Shown: piece after piece, positions 48,930-58,198 of the stretch
How the letters are laid out: the number at the start of each line of letters is the position of its first letter
How positions within the stretch are numbered: the first letter of the stretch is position 1
Assembly (NCBI GenBank): GCA_020631475.1
Contig: JAHDHE010000001.1
Coordinates: 2,114 to 66,113 of the forward strand
DNA: 64,000 bases
Reading direction: 5' to 3'
DNA from: Tenacibaculum sp.
GTDB taxonomy: Bacteria > Bacteroidota > Bacteroidia > Flavobacteriales > Flavobacteriaceae
The notes under the pieces: model-generated
Told to the model about the DNA's origin: nothing
The model's input: the letters and a program-made list of their open reading frames with translations, nothing else
Database searches by the model: none
Program-made: the position numbers and the translations under genes

Positions 48930-50729
48930 ATGGACACAATTAATCAAATTAAGAAAAAAATTGAAAAAAACATTAGTTATGTCTTAGAAGCTGGTGCTGG
49001 CTCAGGAAAAACGTATGCATTAATACAAACAATTAATTATTTAATAGAAACCAAAGGAGAAAAAATACAATTAAATAATCAAAGAATTGTTTGTATTACA
49101 TACACTAATGTTGCCAAAAATGAAATTATAGAACGCTTACAAAACAATCCTTTAGTACTAGTTTCTACTATTCATGAGTTTCTTTGGGATTGTATTAAAC
49201 CATATAATAAACAACTTTTAATTGAGTTTGATAAAATTAACACCGTAAACAATAAAAAAGAGCCAAGTAAATATGAGTTAGGACTAATTAATAGAATTAA
49301 AAGTGTAGAGTACAGTGATAGAAAATTTAGTGATTTTGAAAATGGAAAAATTGGGCATGATGACTTAATAACACTTAGTCTAAAGATGTTTGAAAACAAT
49401 AAACTGTTAACTACAATTTTGGCATCTAAATATCCATATATACTCGTAGATGAATATCAAGATACAGCTCCTGAAACTATACAATCATTAGTTGATTTTC
49501 TTTTAACTAGAAACAAGAAAAAAATTCTTATTGGTTTTTACGGAGATTCTCACCAAAAAATATATAATACAGGCATTGGTTCTTTAAATGAATATATTAT
49601 TTCTAAAAAAATAACTTTAATTACAAAACCCGAAAATTATAGAAGCTCACATAGTGTAATTAAGCTGTTAAATAAAATCCGAACAAATATTGAACAAAAA
49701 ATACCTGACGGAATTGAAAAAAAACAAGGTAGTATACAATTTATAAATTGTACAAATTACACTGATAAAGAGAAAAATCAAAAAACAAAAGAATATGAAG
49801 ATTCTTTAGTACCCTTAAAAAATGTTAACTATGATAATATTATTTCTACATTAAAAAAGAAAGGATGGGATTTTAGTGAAAACAGTGAAGATAAAATATT
49901 AATTATAGCAAATAGTAGAGTAGCAAAAAGAGGAGGGTTTGGAGATTTATATACTACTTATGCTCGTCGTTATGGTCAGGGAGCAAATGAAGCACTTTTA
50001 AAAAGAGAGAATCCAATTACAGCTTTTTTTGTAGGTTCTATGGATAAAAAAACATCAATAGAGCGAAAAACAGGAATAGAACACTTGGCTTCATTTTATG
50101 AAAACAAAAACTACAATGATATTATTCATTTTTTGAAACGAAATGACGACACATCTGTGAACTTAAGAAAACATGAGGATAAAAAAATAATTATAGATAA
50201 AATAGAAGAGTTAATTAAGATACGTGAAACAAAAAAGGTGAAAGATGTATTTGATTTCCTTATCAATAACAAGCTTATTAAGTTCTCTCAAGGAATGTTA
50301 AGGTTTATTGAAAGGATTAAAACTGATACAGAAGGGTTAGATGAGAATACTAAAAAAAGAATAGAAAAAGATATTGGATTTAACTCTTCTTTAATGGAGC
50401 TTCCATATATAGAGTTTGTTAACCTTTTTAAACATACTCAGAATCAAAATGTATTTTCTACAAAACACGGAACAAAGGGAGAAGAATATCGTAATGTACT
50501 AGTAGTTATAGACGATACAAGTTGGAAATCACAATACAAGTTTGAAGGATATTTTGACAATAGTGATAATAGTAACGAAAGAAAAGAAAGAACTAAAAAC
50601 TTATTTTATGTTTCATGCTCAAGAGCAAAGGAGAATTTGGTTGTTTTAGCCTTATCTAAAATGGGAGAGCAAGCAATGAAACAAATTGAAGTCTGGTTTG
50701 GATCTGAAAATATAAAGCAAATAAAATAA
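48930..50729 (+). CDS. gajB: Gabija GajB-like UvrD/Rep helicase
   Basis: YVLEAGAGSGKTYALIQTI, ILVDEYQDTAPETIQ, FYGDSHQKIY, NLFYVSCSRAKENLVVLAL; abuts gajA (TAAATG). Confidence 0.85.
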   Translation: MDTINQIKKKIEKNISYVLEAGAGSGKTYALIQTINYLIETKGEKIQLNNQRIVCITYTNVAKNEIIERLQNNPLVLVSTIHEFLWDCIKPYNKQLLIEFDKINTVNNKKEPSKYELGLINRIKSVEYSDRKFSDFENGKIGHDDLITLSLKMFENNKLLTTILASKYPYILVDEYQDTAPETIQSLVDFLLTRNKKKILIGFYGDSHQKIYNTGIGSLNEYIISKKITLITKPENYRSSHSVIKLLNKIRTNIEQKIPDGIEKKQGSIQFINCTNYTDKEKNQKTKEYEDSLVPLKNVNYDNIISTLKKKGWDFSENSEDKILIIANSRVAKRGGFGDLYTTYARRYGQGANEALLKRENPITAFFVGSMDKKTSIERKTGIEHLASFYENKNYNDIIHFLKRNDDTSVNLRKHEDKKIIIDKIEELIKIRETKKVKDVFDFLINNKLIKFSQGMLRFIERIKTDTEGLDENTKKRIEKDIGFNSSLMELPYIEFVNLFKHTQNQNVFSTKHGTKGEEYRNVLVVIDDTSWKSQYKFEGYFDNSDNSNERKERTKNLFYVSCSRAKENLVVLALSKMGEQAMKQIEVWFGSENIKQIK

Positions 50730-50740
50730 TTTGAAAGTAA

Positions 50741-51925
50741 ATGACTCCATCAGAAAAATACGTAGCCGATTTATGTGAAAAATCTTTTCTTCCTTTTTGG
50801 AGTCATCCAAATCCATTAGGAAAAAAGAATAAAGAACTTTGTGATCTTTTAGTTGTCTGTGAGAATATTATAATTATAATCTCAGTTAAAGATATTAAAG
50901 TTTCTAATCATGAAGATCAAAATATAAGATATGAGAGATGGATGAAAAAAGCTGTAGATAGTTCTCTAAATCAAATTTTTGGTGCTGAACGCTTTTTAAA
51001 TAATGTAGAGGATATAAAGTTAAAAAACAGAAAAACAGTTGTAAAACTACCACCTAAAGGTAATAGAGTAATTTATAGAATAGCTATTGCTTTTGGAAGT
51101 AAATATGACTTCCCTTTACCGATGGGATATGATAAAAGAGGTTTCACACATGTATTTGACGAAAAATCTACCGAAGTTTTAATAAACGAGTTGGATACAA
51201 TAATTGACTTCACGAGATATCTTAAGGCAAAAGAAGATTTTTTGAAAAACAAGCAGATATTACTACCTGAAGAAGTTGATTTTTTAGCACTATATCTTCA
51301 GACAGGTTTACAGTTTGATTTTCCTTTTACTTTAATAAGTGGAGCTAATGATTTATGGAAAGATTATGAAAAATCTGAAGAATATAAAACTTGGAGAAAA
51401 CAAATTGAACCAAGTTTTATTTGGGATTATATGATAAAGCAATTATATGAGTATCATATTGATGAAAATACTGATAATGAAAGACGAAATAATTTAGAAG
51501 AAGCTGTAAGGTTAATTAATCTTGAACCAAGGTTAAATAGAATTGAATTAGGGATCAGTTTAGATAATGCGATTAAACTTAAAGTACGTGCTCGCATTTT
51601 ACTAATTCCTGAATCGAATTATCTTTATGTATTTATGCCTTTATCTAGTAAAAATTGGAAGGAAAAAGAATTAGAACTGGAACTTAGATGTGTAGTTGCT
51701 AAATACTTAAACCCTAGTATTAACACCTTCATTGGTATTGCTATAGGAAACAATGGAAAAGAAGAAAGTGTTTTTGATATCGGTTATTATTACTTTCCAG
51801 AAATGTCAGAGGACTTTATTAAGTTCGCTAAAGAAATTCAAGAAAATCATGGTTATTTTGTAGAACCAAATTTTTCAAGAAGTTCATCATATAGAGATGA
51901 AGAATTTAAGAATTTTGGTCTTTAA
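50741..51925 (+). CDS. Gabija-adjacent third gene, PD-(D/E)XK-like nuclease candidate
   Basis: KELCDLLVVCENIIIIISVKDIK resembles REase-fold D-x(n)-(E/S)VK strand pair; 11-nt gap after gajB. Confidence 0.55.
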   Translation: MTPSEKYVADLCEKSFLPFWSHPNPLGKKNKELCDLLVVCENIIIIISVKDIKVSNHEDQNIRYERWMKKAVDSSLNQIFGAERFLNNVEDIKLKNRKTVVKLPPKGNRVIYRIAIAFGSKYDFPLPMGYDKRGFTHVFDEKSTEVLINELDTIIDFTRYLKAKEDFLKNKQILLPEEVDFLALYLQTGLQFDFPFTLISGANDLWKDYEKSEEYKTWRKQIEPSFIWDYMIKQLYEYHIDENTDNERRNNLEEAVRLINLEPRLNRIELGISLDNAIKLKVRARILLIPESNYLYVFMPLSSKNWKEKELELELRCVVAKYLNPSINTFIGIAIGNNGKEESVFDIGYYYFPEMSEDFIKFAKEIQENHGYFVEPNFSRSSSYRDEEFKNFGL

Positions 51926-52081
51926 TTACGTGTGAGGAATTAAATTAAGTTTCATAATATAAAAACCTAAAAAATTGAAATTATTAACAAAACTTCATTT
52001 TCTTAGGCTTAAACGCATACTTTTTTTATCCTTTATAAGAGTATTAATAACTCCCTACTAATATAAACTATAACTAAAATA

Positions 52082-53380
52082 TCAATCAAAAAAACCACTC
52101 TCCATCACTATTAAAGCTTCTTCTCTTTTTTCAATTCTAACATACTTTAAAAACTCTCGCTCGGTTTTATGTCCAGAAAAGAGCATGATATTTTGAATTG
52201 GTTTTTGATCTATATAATGATTTGTACAAAATGTTCTTCTCGCAGTATGTGTTTTAACTAAATCATACTTTGGAATTCCTTCTCTTACTAACCTCCCTCC
52301 TTTTGTATAAGAAACTGTTATCAATTCTTTAAACCCAGCTTTTTTACATGCTAACTTTATATTCTCTCTTAAAATCGGCTCGCTTAGTTTTGGTGGAAAA
52401 CCTCCATCATATCTATCCATTACCTTTTGAATCTTAGAAGTAATTGGAATACGAACAATCGTACCTGTCTTTTTCTGATGTATCTTAATTACTTCACGAC
52501 CTTTAATGACCTCAATATTTTCTTCTGTTAAACCATTATAATCACTAACTCTTTGCCCAGTATAACAACCTATCAAAAAAATATCCCTTGCCAATTCTAG
52601 TTTTGATCTTTTACTAAAATCTTCATTAGCTAAGATTTCTAATTCTTCTTTAGTTAGAAATATCTCTGTTGTAGTTTCTTTTAACACTTTAAAGCTTCTA
52701 CTTTTAAAAATTGAATTATCAGTAATCCCATTAGTTAAAGCGTCATTGAGAAAAACTTTAAGATTCTTAATATGTTTACCTACACTATTTAAACTATATC
52801 CTTCCTTCTCTAAAAACTGAACGAACCCTCTGTAAAAAGACAAATCAATATCATCAAACCTTAATAAGTGCCCATTTGACTTCTCATACTTTTCTAACAT
52901 TTTAATTGTTTGGTTACAAGATCTTGTTGTCTCTTTTTTAATTTGACTTTTCTTTTGCTCTAATACCTTTCTAGAGTAATAAATCAATTCTTTATTTTTC
53001 TCCTCTTCTCTGTCTGTTTCGTCTTCTCCTTTTATCTTTTTTTCTATTAAAGATGATAGCAATTTTACATCTATAAAATCGCTCACTTTTTTGATTTTAG
53101 TAAGTTCCTCTTCTGCATAAGATTGGATATTATTTATAAATGCATTAACCTCATAGGCATTCACAACCATTCCTTTCCCTGTTTTAACTCTTTGCTTAGT
53201 TACATCCCAATTCTTTAAGCTACACTTATAACCTATACTCTTTTTAAAACGTCTTCCTTTTGAGGAAAAATGCAACATAATCAAACTCTCTTTTTTAGGA
53301 GTTAACTCTAAACTTTTAATCGATTCTTTTAAACTAAATCTAATTACACCATGTGTACTTTGTAATACTAAATTGCTCAT
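52082..53380 (-). CDS. tyrosine-type site-specific integrase (island B)
   Basis: 432 aa; IGCYTGQRVSDYNGL, VKTHTARRTFCTNHY, MLFSGHKTEREFLKYVR. Confidence 0.95.
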   Translation of the reverse strand: MSNLVLQSTHGVIRFSLKESIKSLELTPKKESLIMLHFSSKGRRFKKSIGYKCSLKNWDVTKQRVKTGKGMVVNAYEVNAFINNIQSYAEEELTKIKKVSDFIDVKLLSSLIEKKIKGEDETDREEEKNKELIYYSRKVLEQKKSQIKKETTRSCNQTIKMLEKYEKSNGHLLRFDDIDLSFYRGFVQFLEKEGYSLNSVGKHIKNLKVFLNDALTNGITDNSIFKSRSFKVLKETTTEIFLTKEELEILANEDFSKRSKLELARDIFLIGCYTGQRVSDYNGLTEENIEVIKGREVIKIHQKKTGTIVRIPITSKIQKVMDRYDGGFPPKLSEPILRENIKLACKKAGFKELITVSYTKGGRLVREGIPKYDLVKTHTARRTFCTNHYIDQKPIQNIMLFSGHKTEREFLKYVRIEKREEALIVMESGFFD

Positions 53381-53430
53381 TATTTTATATTTAAATTATG
53401 TTTAAAACAAAGCGAATTATGTACCAAACT

Positions 53431-53450
53431 AGGGTGCTTGAGAGGGTGTT
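53431..53450. repeat. right-end arm-type repeat of island B
   Basis: AGGGTGCTTGAGAGGGTGTT; direct match to 32145-32165. Confidence 0.8.
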
Positions 53451-53576
53451 TTTAGTTTGAATAATTCTGAATTATTTTAAATCTTATTTAATGACAGAGC
53501 ATTAATATCTACTGACACTACTGACAATTCAAGGATTGTCATTAAATGTGTTTTAAAATGATTTATAAGCGAAGTA

Positions 53577-53589
53577 CATGTGGGACCAC
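53577..53589 (+). repeat. right att site of island B (tRNA 3' 13 bp)
   Basis: CATGTGGGACCAC identical to 32077-32089. Confidence 0.8.
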
Positions 53590-53591
53590 TC

Positions 53592-53632
53592 TTAAATTCA
53601 AGCACTTACATATTATTTGTAAGTGCTTTTTT
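53592..53632 (+). repeat. second copy of tRNA downstream region incl. terminator
   Basis: 41 bp identical to 9073-9113 (TTAAATTCAAGCACTTACATATTATTTGTAAGTGCTTTTTT). Confidence 0.9.
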
Positions 53633-53660
53633 GTTTTAACAACTATTTTAAGAACAAAAT

Positions 53661-53689
53661 AGGTGAGTGAAAAACAATTTCACTCACCT
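53661..53689. terminator. intrinsic terminator, 3' of FN3 lipoprotein gene
   Basis: AGGTGAGTGAAA-AACAA-TTTCACTCACCT perfect stem. Confidence 0.75.
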
Positions 53690-53718
53690 ATTCAATTAAA
53701 TTGAATTTTAAAAATCTA

Positions 53719-55068
53719 TTAATTAAATGCTTTTTTTAAAGCATCACTCATTTTTGTCCAACCATTAACATCTTCTCTAAGTTTTGTTTTTTCTTGTTCA
53801 ATATGAATAAATCTTCCTGTTGTAGAAGTTGATGATGTACTACATGGGTTTGGAGAGCTATTTATTAACCTTCCTTGAGTATTAGTAAAACCGATTAAAC
53901 GAGTCCAACTTGTGTCTAAATGAGCTATTTTAAAGGTTAAAGAATTATCTTCTAATAATAACGCATCCTTAATTTTCACAGCATAATCTACTGCTGGTGT
54001 TTCACGTGTTCCATTACTCATAATTACATAAGGGTCTGATGATTTTTTTCCAAAACCATGTAACTGAATGAATACTGAGTTTGATATTTTATTAAACAAG
54101 ATATCTGTTGTTTTTTGAAACATTGATGTAGTTGTGTGCGCCATATCTGAAACTCTAAAAGCTGCACTCGAACCACAAGCACTAGTTGTTCCTGAACAAG
54201 ATGATGCAGAACTATTATTACACCTGTGTGTACCATTAATTAACAATGCTTTAGCTAAATTGTTCTTAAAACAAAACAACGCTTGTTTTCCTGTATTTGT
54301 ATCGTATTTAGAATGTGGAGCCATCAAAACTAAATTAGCTCTTTCTGGAGTTTTACTAAACACATAAGTTCCCCAATAATTAGATTGAGAAGATTTTTTC
54401 TCTAACACATAAAATATTTGACTTGGAGTTATAGTTGTATCTGTAAACTCAGTTATTTGATATCCTAATTCACCTGCTTTAGTAACTGCATTTGCGATAT
54501 TATTTTGAAGAATATCGTTTATAGTAATATTCCAAGAATCTAATTGAGATGATGAAGGATCTGAATAATTATTTCCAGAATTACCAGGAGCATTATCTAT
54601 TATATTGCCAACATACGTTTCTAAATTACCAGATGAAGTTAATAAAACATTATTAGCTTGTGTTGTAATAGTAATTATGTTGCTAAAACCAGATTCATTT
54701 CCAGCTGCATCTTTTGCTCTTACCTTAAAACTATAAGAAGTGTTTGCTGTTAAATTACTAACCGATAATGATGTTGAACTTGGACTAGAAAAAGCCACAT
54801 TATCTTTAAAAACTAAATAACTAGCTACACCAATATTATCTGTTGATGCTGACCATGAAAGATCTACTGAGGTTTGAGTTGTATTTGAACCTGTTAAATT
54901 AGCTGGCACACTTGGTGCAATTTTATCTGTTACTATTTCAGGTTCACTATCTCCAGATGAACAATTATAAAACAATCCTAAAAAAATAGTTAAACAAAGT
55001 ATAGTTATTTTTAAATTTTTCATCATCTTAAATTTTACTTTCTTCGGAAAGTGCTTTTGTCTTTTCAT
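53719..55068 (-). CDS. fibronectin type III domain lipoprotein
   Basis: APSVPANLTGSNTTQTSVDLSWSASTDNIGVASYLVF... FN3; lipobox LFYNCSSGD. Probable start MMKNLK near 55023. Confidence 0.8.
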   Translation of the reverse strand: MKRQKHFPKKVKFKMMKNLKITILCLTIFLGLFYNCSSGDSEPEIVTDKIAPSVPANLTGSNTTQTSVDLSWSASTDNIGVASYLVFKDNVAFSSPSSTSLSVSNLTANTSYSFKVRAKDAAGNESGFSNIITITTQANNVLLTSSGNLETYVGNIIDNAPGNSGNNYSDPSSSQLDSWNITINDILQNNIANAVTKAGELGYQITEFTDTTITPSQIFYVLEKKSSQSNYWGTYVFSKTPERANLVLMAPHSKYDTNTGKQALFCFKNNLAKALLINGTHRCNNSSASSCSGTTSACGSSAAFRVSDMAHTTTSMFQKTTDILFNKISNSVFIQLHGFGKKSSDPYVIMSNGTRETPAVDYAVKIKDALLLEDNSLTFKIAHLDTSWTRLIGFTNTQGRLINSSPNPCSTSSTSTTGRFIHIEQEKTKLREDVNGWTKMSDALKKAFN

Positions 55069-56563
55069 TTGTATTATTAAACGTTTGCATCAACTGATAC
55101 ACATACGGAATTTGTTTTTGAAAACGCGTTAAAATATCATATGAAATATTATCACGACTAAAAGGTACAACTTTTACGTATTCTTGAATTTCGTTGGCGT
55201 TTCTTCCGTATTTATAATCGTAAGGAAAACGTCCGTTAGAATCAATTTTATTATTCTTATTGTCTTTATTCGCAACACTAATGTAAAATTCACTGTGTTT
55301 AATATTCCCATTTGGATTGAATAACTTTTCTGCTTTTAAATATTCGTGTAATTCTTTTGCTGTATCTACAGCTGGATCAATTAATTGGATATTTTCGACC
55401 ATAAAATCACGGTATAAATACTTACCATCTTTACCCTTATAACTGTACAATTCTTTTAAAATTGAACCAATTTCATCAGTCATATATGGGTAATGCGTGC
55501 ATCCTAAAATAATAGATTTTAATTTGTTCTTTGTTTTTGATAAACGAATTTGTTCCATCAATGTTACTAAATGGTAACGCACATAATTTTTTGCATCATT
55601 AATTTGTAAGATTGAACAATCATCCGATTTTTCGGTATCGCATAACATTTTGCTATCGTTAAAATCAAAATTATATACATCAAATAAGGTTTTGTCAATT
55701 TGAACATCGCCATTTAAACTAGGTCCTTTATAGTCTTTACGAGGTTTTTTTAAGTTTTTATTAAAATAATTCGGGTCTTCATCTACGGCTTCAGCAATTC
55801 CAATTCCTCCTTGAGAAAACACCTCAATAGTTCCTGAATAACCTAACTGGTCTTTCATTTTTAAAATCGTATTATGATATCCTTTTGATGCAACCGTTCC
55901 AGCAGTTGCCAGCACACCAATAATAGCGTTTTCATCTTTATTTAAACTTGCCAAAGTACCACGTACACCTGCATCAATTACACCAATTACTTTTAAATTA
56001 GAATTGGCTTTTTTCAGAAACTCTTCAATATACTCTTTACCATAAGCAGTTGCTGTATTACAGGCAATTACTAGAGCTTTAACTGGTTTTTTATCTGTAT
56101 TTACAGATGTATCATTTCCATCTGAATAATACTTGTTGCTCATTAAAAATTGAGCATCTTTAATAATGTGTTCTTTTAGTAAATCTACTTTATTTTCTTT
56201 GGAATAATTCCCATAAGGCATATTCGCTTGATCGCCTAAATAAATAAAAGATTCTTTGTCGAAATCAAGTTGACCATCGCTACCTTTTTCGTGTGAAGCA
56301 TTTGTATTTTGATCGTAATTTACAATAGCTTTTAAAACGGTTAATCCTCCTGTACCAGAATCGAAAACACCAATGGGTAACGATTTATCTGAGCTAGGAT
56401 AATTAGCCATATCAATATGATAAAAACTATCAGAATCGTTAATTATAGTTGAAACAATATCAGTATTATTGCTTACTAAAACTTCTTTTTTCTTCGGGTT
56501 TTCTTTACAGCCAACTATAAACAGTAGCGTATATACTGCTAATAAAAAACTAATTTTCTTCAT
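55028..56563 (-). CDS. Glu/Asp racemase-like secreted lipoprotein
   Basis: IGVFDSGTGGLTVLKAI, VIACNTATAYGKEYIEE, IILGCTHYPYM (racemase motifs) plus lipobox LLFIVGCKE. Confidence 0.85.
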   Translation of the reverse strand: MKKISFLLAVYTLLFIVGCKENPKKKEVLVSNNTDIVSTIINDSDSFYHIDMANYPSSDKSLPIGVFDSGTGGLTVLKAIVNYDQNTNASHEKGSDGQLDFDKESFIYLGDQANMPYGNYSKENKVDLLKEHIIKDAQFLMSNKYYSDGNDTSVNTDKKPVKALVIACNTATAYGKEYIEEFLKKANSNLKVIGVIDAGVRGTLASLNKDENAIIGVLATAGTVASKGYHNTILKMKDQLGYSGTIEVFSQGGIGIAEAVDEDPNYFNKNLKKPRKDYKGPSLNGDVQIDKTLFDVYNFDFNDSKMLCDTEKSDDCSILQINDAKNYVRYHLVTLMEQIRLSKTKNKLKSIILGCTHYPYMTDEIGSILKELYSYKGKDGKYLYRDFMVENIQLIDPAVDTAKELHEYLKAEKLFNPNGNIKHSEFYISVANKDNKNNKIDSNGRFPYDYKYGRNANEIQEYVKVVPFSRDNISYDILTRFQKQIPYVYQLMQTFNNTNEKTKALSEESKI

Positions 56564-56586
56564 GATTTTTATTTTTCAATAATATT

Positions 56587-56636
56587 TGGTCGAGTACAGT
56601 CGAGACCCATATAACATCTCTCGACTGCGCTCGAGG
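56587..56636. repeat. REP-like intergenic repeat
   Basis: GGTCGAGTACAGTCGAGACC and TCTCGACTGCGCTCGAGGGG, GC-rich self-complementary units in AT-rich DNA. Confidence 0.55.
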
Positions 56637-56647
56637 GGACTTCTTAA

Positions 56648-58198
56648 TTATTTCTTTAAAACTTTTCCGTTTAATTGTTTAGTAAATTTTCTATTTTCAA
56701 CAGATAATTTACCGTTAATAATACTATATTCTAATCCTTCAGATAACTGAAATGCATCTGTATAATCTGCCACATCTTTAAAGGTTTTGGGATTAAAAAT
56801 GATAATATCCGCATAATAACCTTCTTTAAGTTTTCCTCTATTTTTGATTTTGAAAATTTCTGCAGTTTTTGAAGTGCTTCCGTTAATAAATGAAGCAACA
56901 TCAATTACCTTTTCTTGTTGAACATATTTGTTATACTTTCTTGGAAATGAACCATATTTTCTTGGATGACCTGTATTTCCGTCAGAACCTGTAACTACCC
57001 AATCTTGTTTCATAAATGTATGAATATCGTCAGGATTCATATTAAACGAAGCAACTCTTATGTAGCCAGTTTTTAGTGTTTCAAAAACAGCAATTTCTGG
57101 AGAAACATTTAGCATTTTAGAAACTTCTAAAAGGTTTTTTCCAACAAATTTTGGTTCTTTAGATTTTACAATTAATAATTTTTCTGGACCACCTCTTCTA
57201 GTAATATTCTTTTTAGTATCTACTAAAATTCTTTGCTTTAATTTAGGGTTATTATACCTGATAAATAATGAATCTTTCCCTCCACTTTCTGCCCAACGTG
57301 GAGCAACTGCAGATTTTAATCCTGTTGCAGAAGCATCATAAGGATATTGGTTTGCAGTAACTTGTACACCTTCTTCTTGTGCATTTTCAATTGCTTTTAC
57401 AATATCTTTGCTTTGATGCCAAACATCTACTCCCAAACATTTAATATGTGATATATGAATAGGCAATTTTGCTTGTCGTCCAATTTCAATGGCTTCTTCA
57501 ATAGCGGGAATTAAACCGACTGTATACGAGCTTTCGTCACGTAAATGTGTATCATAAATTCCATCGTTTTTTGCTACTGCTTTTGCCAAAGCAATTACTT
57601 CTTCTGTATTAGAATAGCTTCCTGGTGAATAAAATAAACCTGTAGAAATGCCAAAGGCACCAGCATCCATTTCTTGCTGAATTAGGTTTTGCATTTTTAT
57701 AATTTCTTCATCGGTTGCTTTTCTATCGCTTTTTCCCATTACTTGTTTTCTAACGGTTCCATGACCAACAAGAGGGACAGCATTTGTTCCAATTCCGTGT
57801 TGATTATATAAATCGATATATTTTGAAGTTGGATAAAAACTATCACCATCATTACCAGTTACAACCGTTGTAATTCCCTGAAACAAAAATGGTTTATTGT
57901 GTGAATTCTTAGGGTCTTTTAAATCTCTATCCGCATGTGTATGCGGATCAATAAACCCTGGAGAAACAATTAATCCTTTTGCATCAATCGTTTTTTTAGC
58001 ATTTATTGACACCGAATTCTCATCACCAATAAAAACAATTTTATCGTCTTTTATTCCTATAGAATTGTTTGTTGAAGTTTTATCAATTCCGTTATAAACC
58101 GTTCCGTTTTGTATAAGAATATCAGCTTCTATTTTCTTTTTAGAACAAGAAGAAAATAGGAATAAAAAAGTTGTAAGTATGTGAATTCTATAATTCAT
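56648..58198 (-). CDS. N-acyl-D-amino-acid deacylase family amidohydrolase, lipoprotein
   Basis: VSPGFIDPHTHADRDL, GISTGLFYSPGSYSNTEEV, HISHIKCLG, VVTGSDGNTGHPRKYGSFPR; lipobox LFSSCSKK. Confidence 0.88.
   Translation of the reverse strand: MNYRIHILTTFLFLFSSCSKKKIEADILIQNGTVYNGIDKTSTNNSIGIKDDKIVFIGDENSVSINAKKTIDAKGLIVSPGFIDPHTHADRDLKDPKNSHNKPFLFQGITTVVTGNDGDSFYPTSKYIDLYNQHGIGTNAVPLVGHGTVRKQVMGKSDRKATDEEIIKMQNLIQQEMDAGAFGISTGLFYSPGSYSNTEEVIALAKAVAKNDGIYDTHLRDESSYTVGLIPAIEEAIEIGRQAKLPIHISHIKCLGVDVWHQSKDIVKAIENAQEEGVQVTANQYPYDASATGLKSAVAPRWAESGGKDSLFIRYNNPKLKQRILVDTKKNITRRGGPEKLLIVKSKEPKFVGKNLLEVSKMLNVSPEIAVFETLKTGYIRVASFNMNPDDIHTFMKQDWVVTGSDGNTGHPRKYGSFPRKYNKYVQQEKVIDVASFINGSTSKTAEIFKIKNRGKLKEGYYADIIIFNPKTFKDVADYTDAFQLSEGLEYSIINGKLSVENRKFTKQLNGKVLKK

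Larger units (their letters stand above)
32047..53589. mobile_element. genomic island B (second integrase + Wadjet/Septu/Gabija array)
   Basis: CATGTGGGACCAC at both ends (32077-32089, 53577-53589), integrase at right end, AGGGTGCTT paired repeats near both ends. Confidence 0.85.

Noticed and set aside
9070-53590. CRISPR arrays
   Set aside because: No regularly spaced direct repeats with unique spacers were seen; the repeats found are short island-end units.
9070-53590. Conjugative element or complete prophage
   Set aside because: No relaxase, type IV coupling protein, tra genes, capsid, terminase or tail genes recognised; treated as genomic islands or mobilisable/satellite-like elements.
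55028-56563. Housekeeping murI
   Set aside because: Lipobox, large insertions and catabolic-locus context argue against the cytosolic cell-wall racemase.
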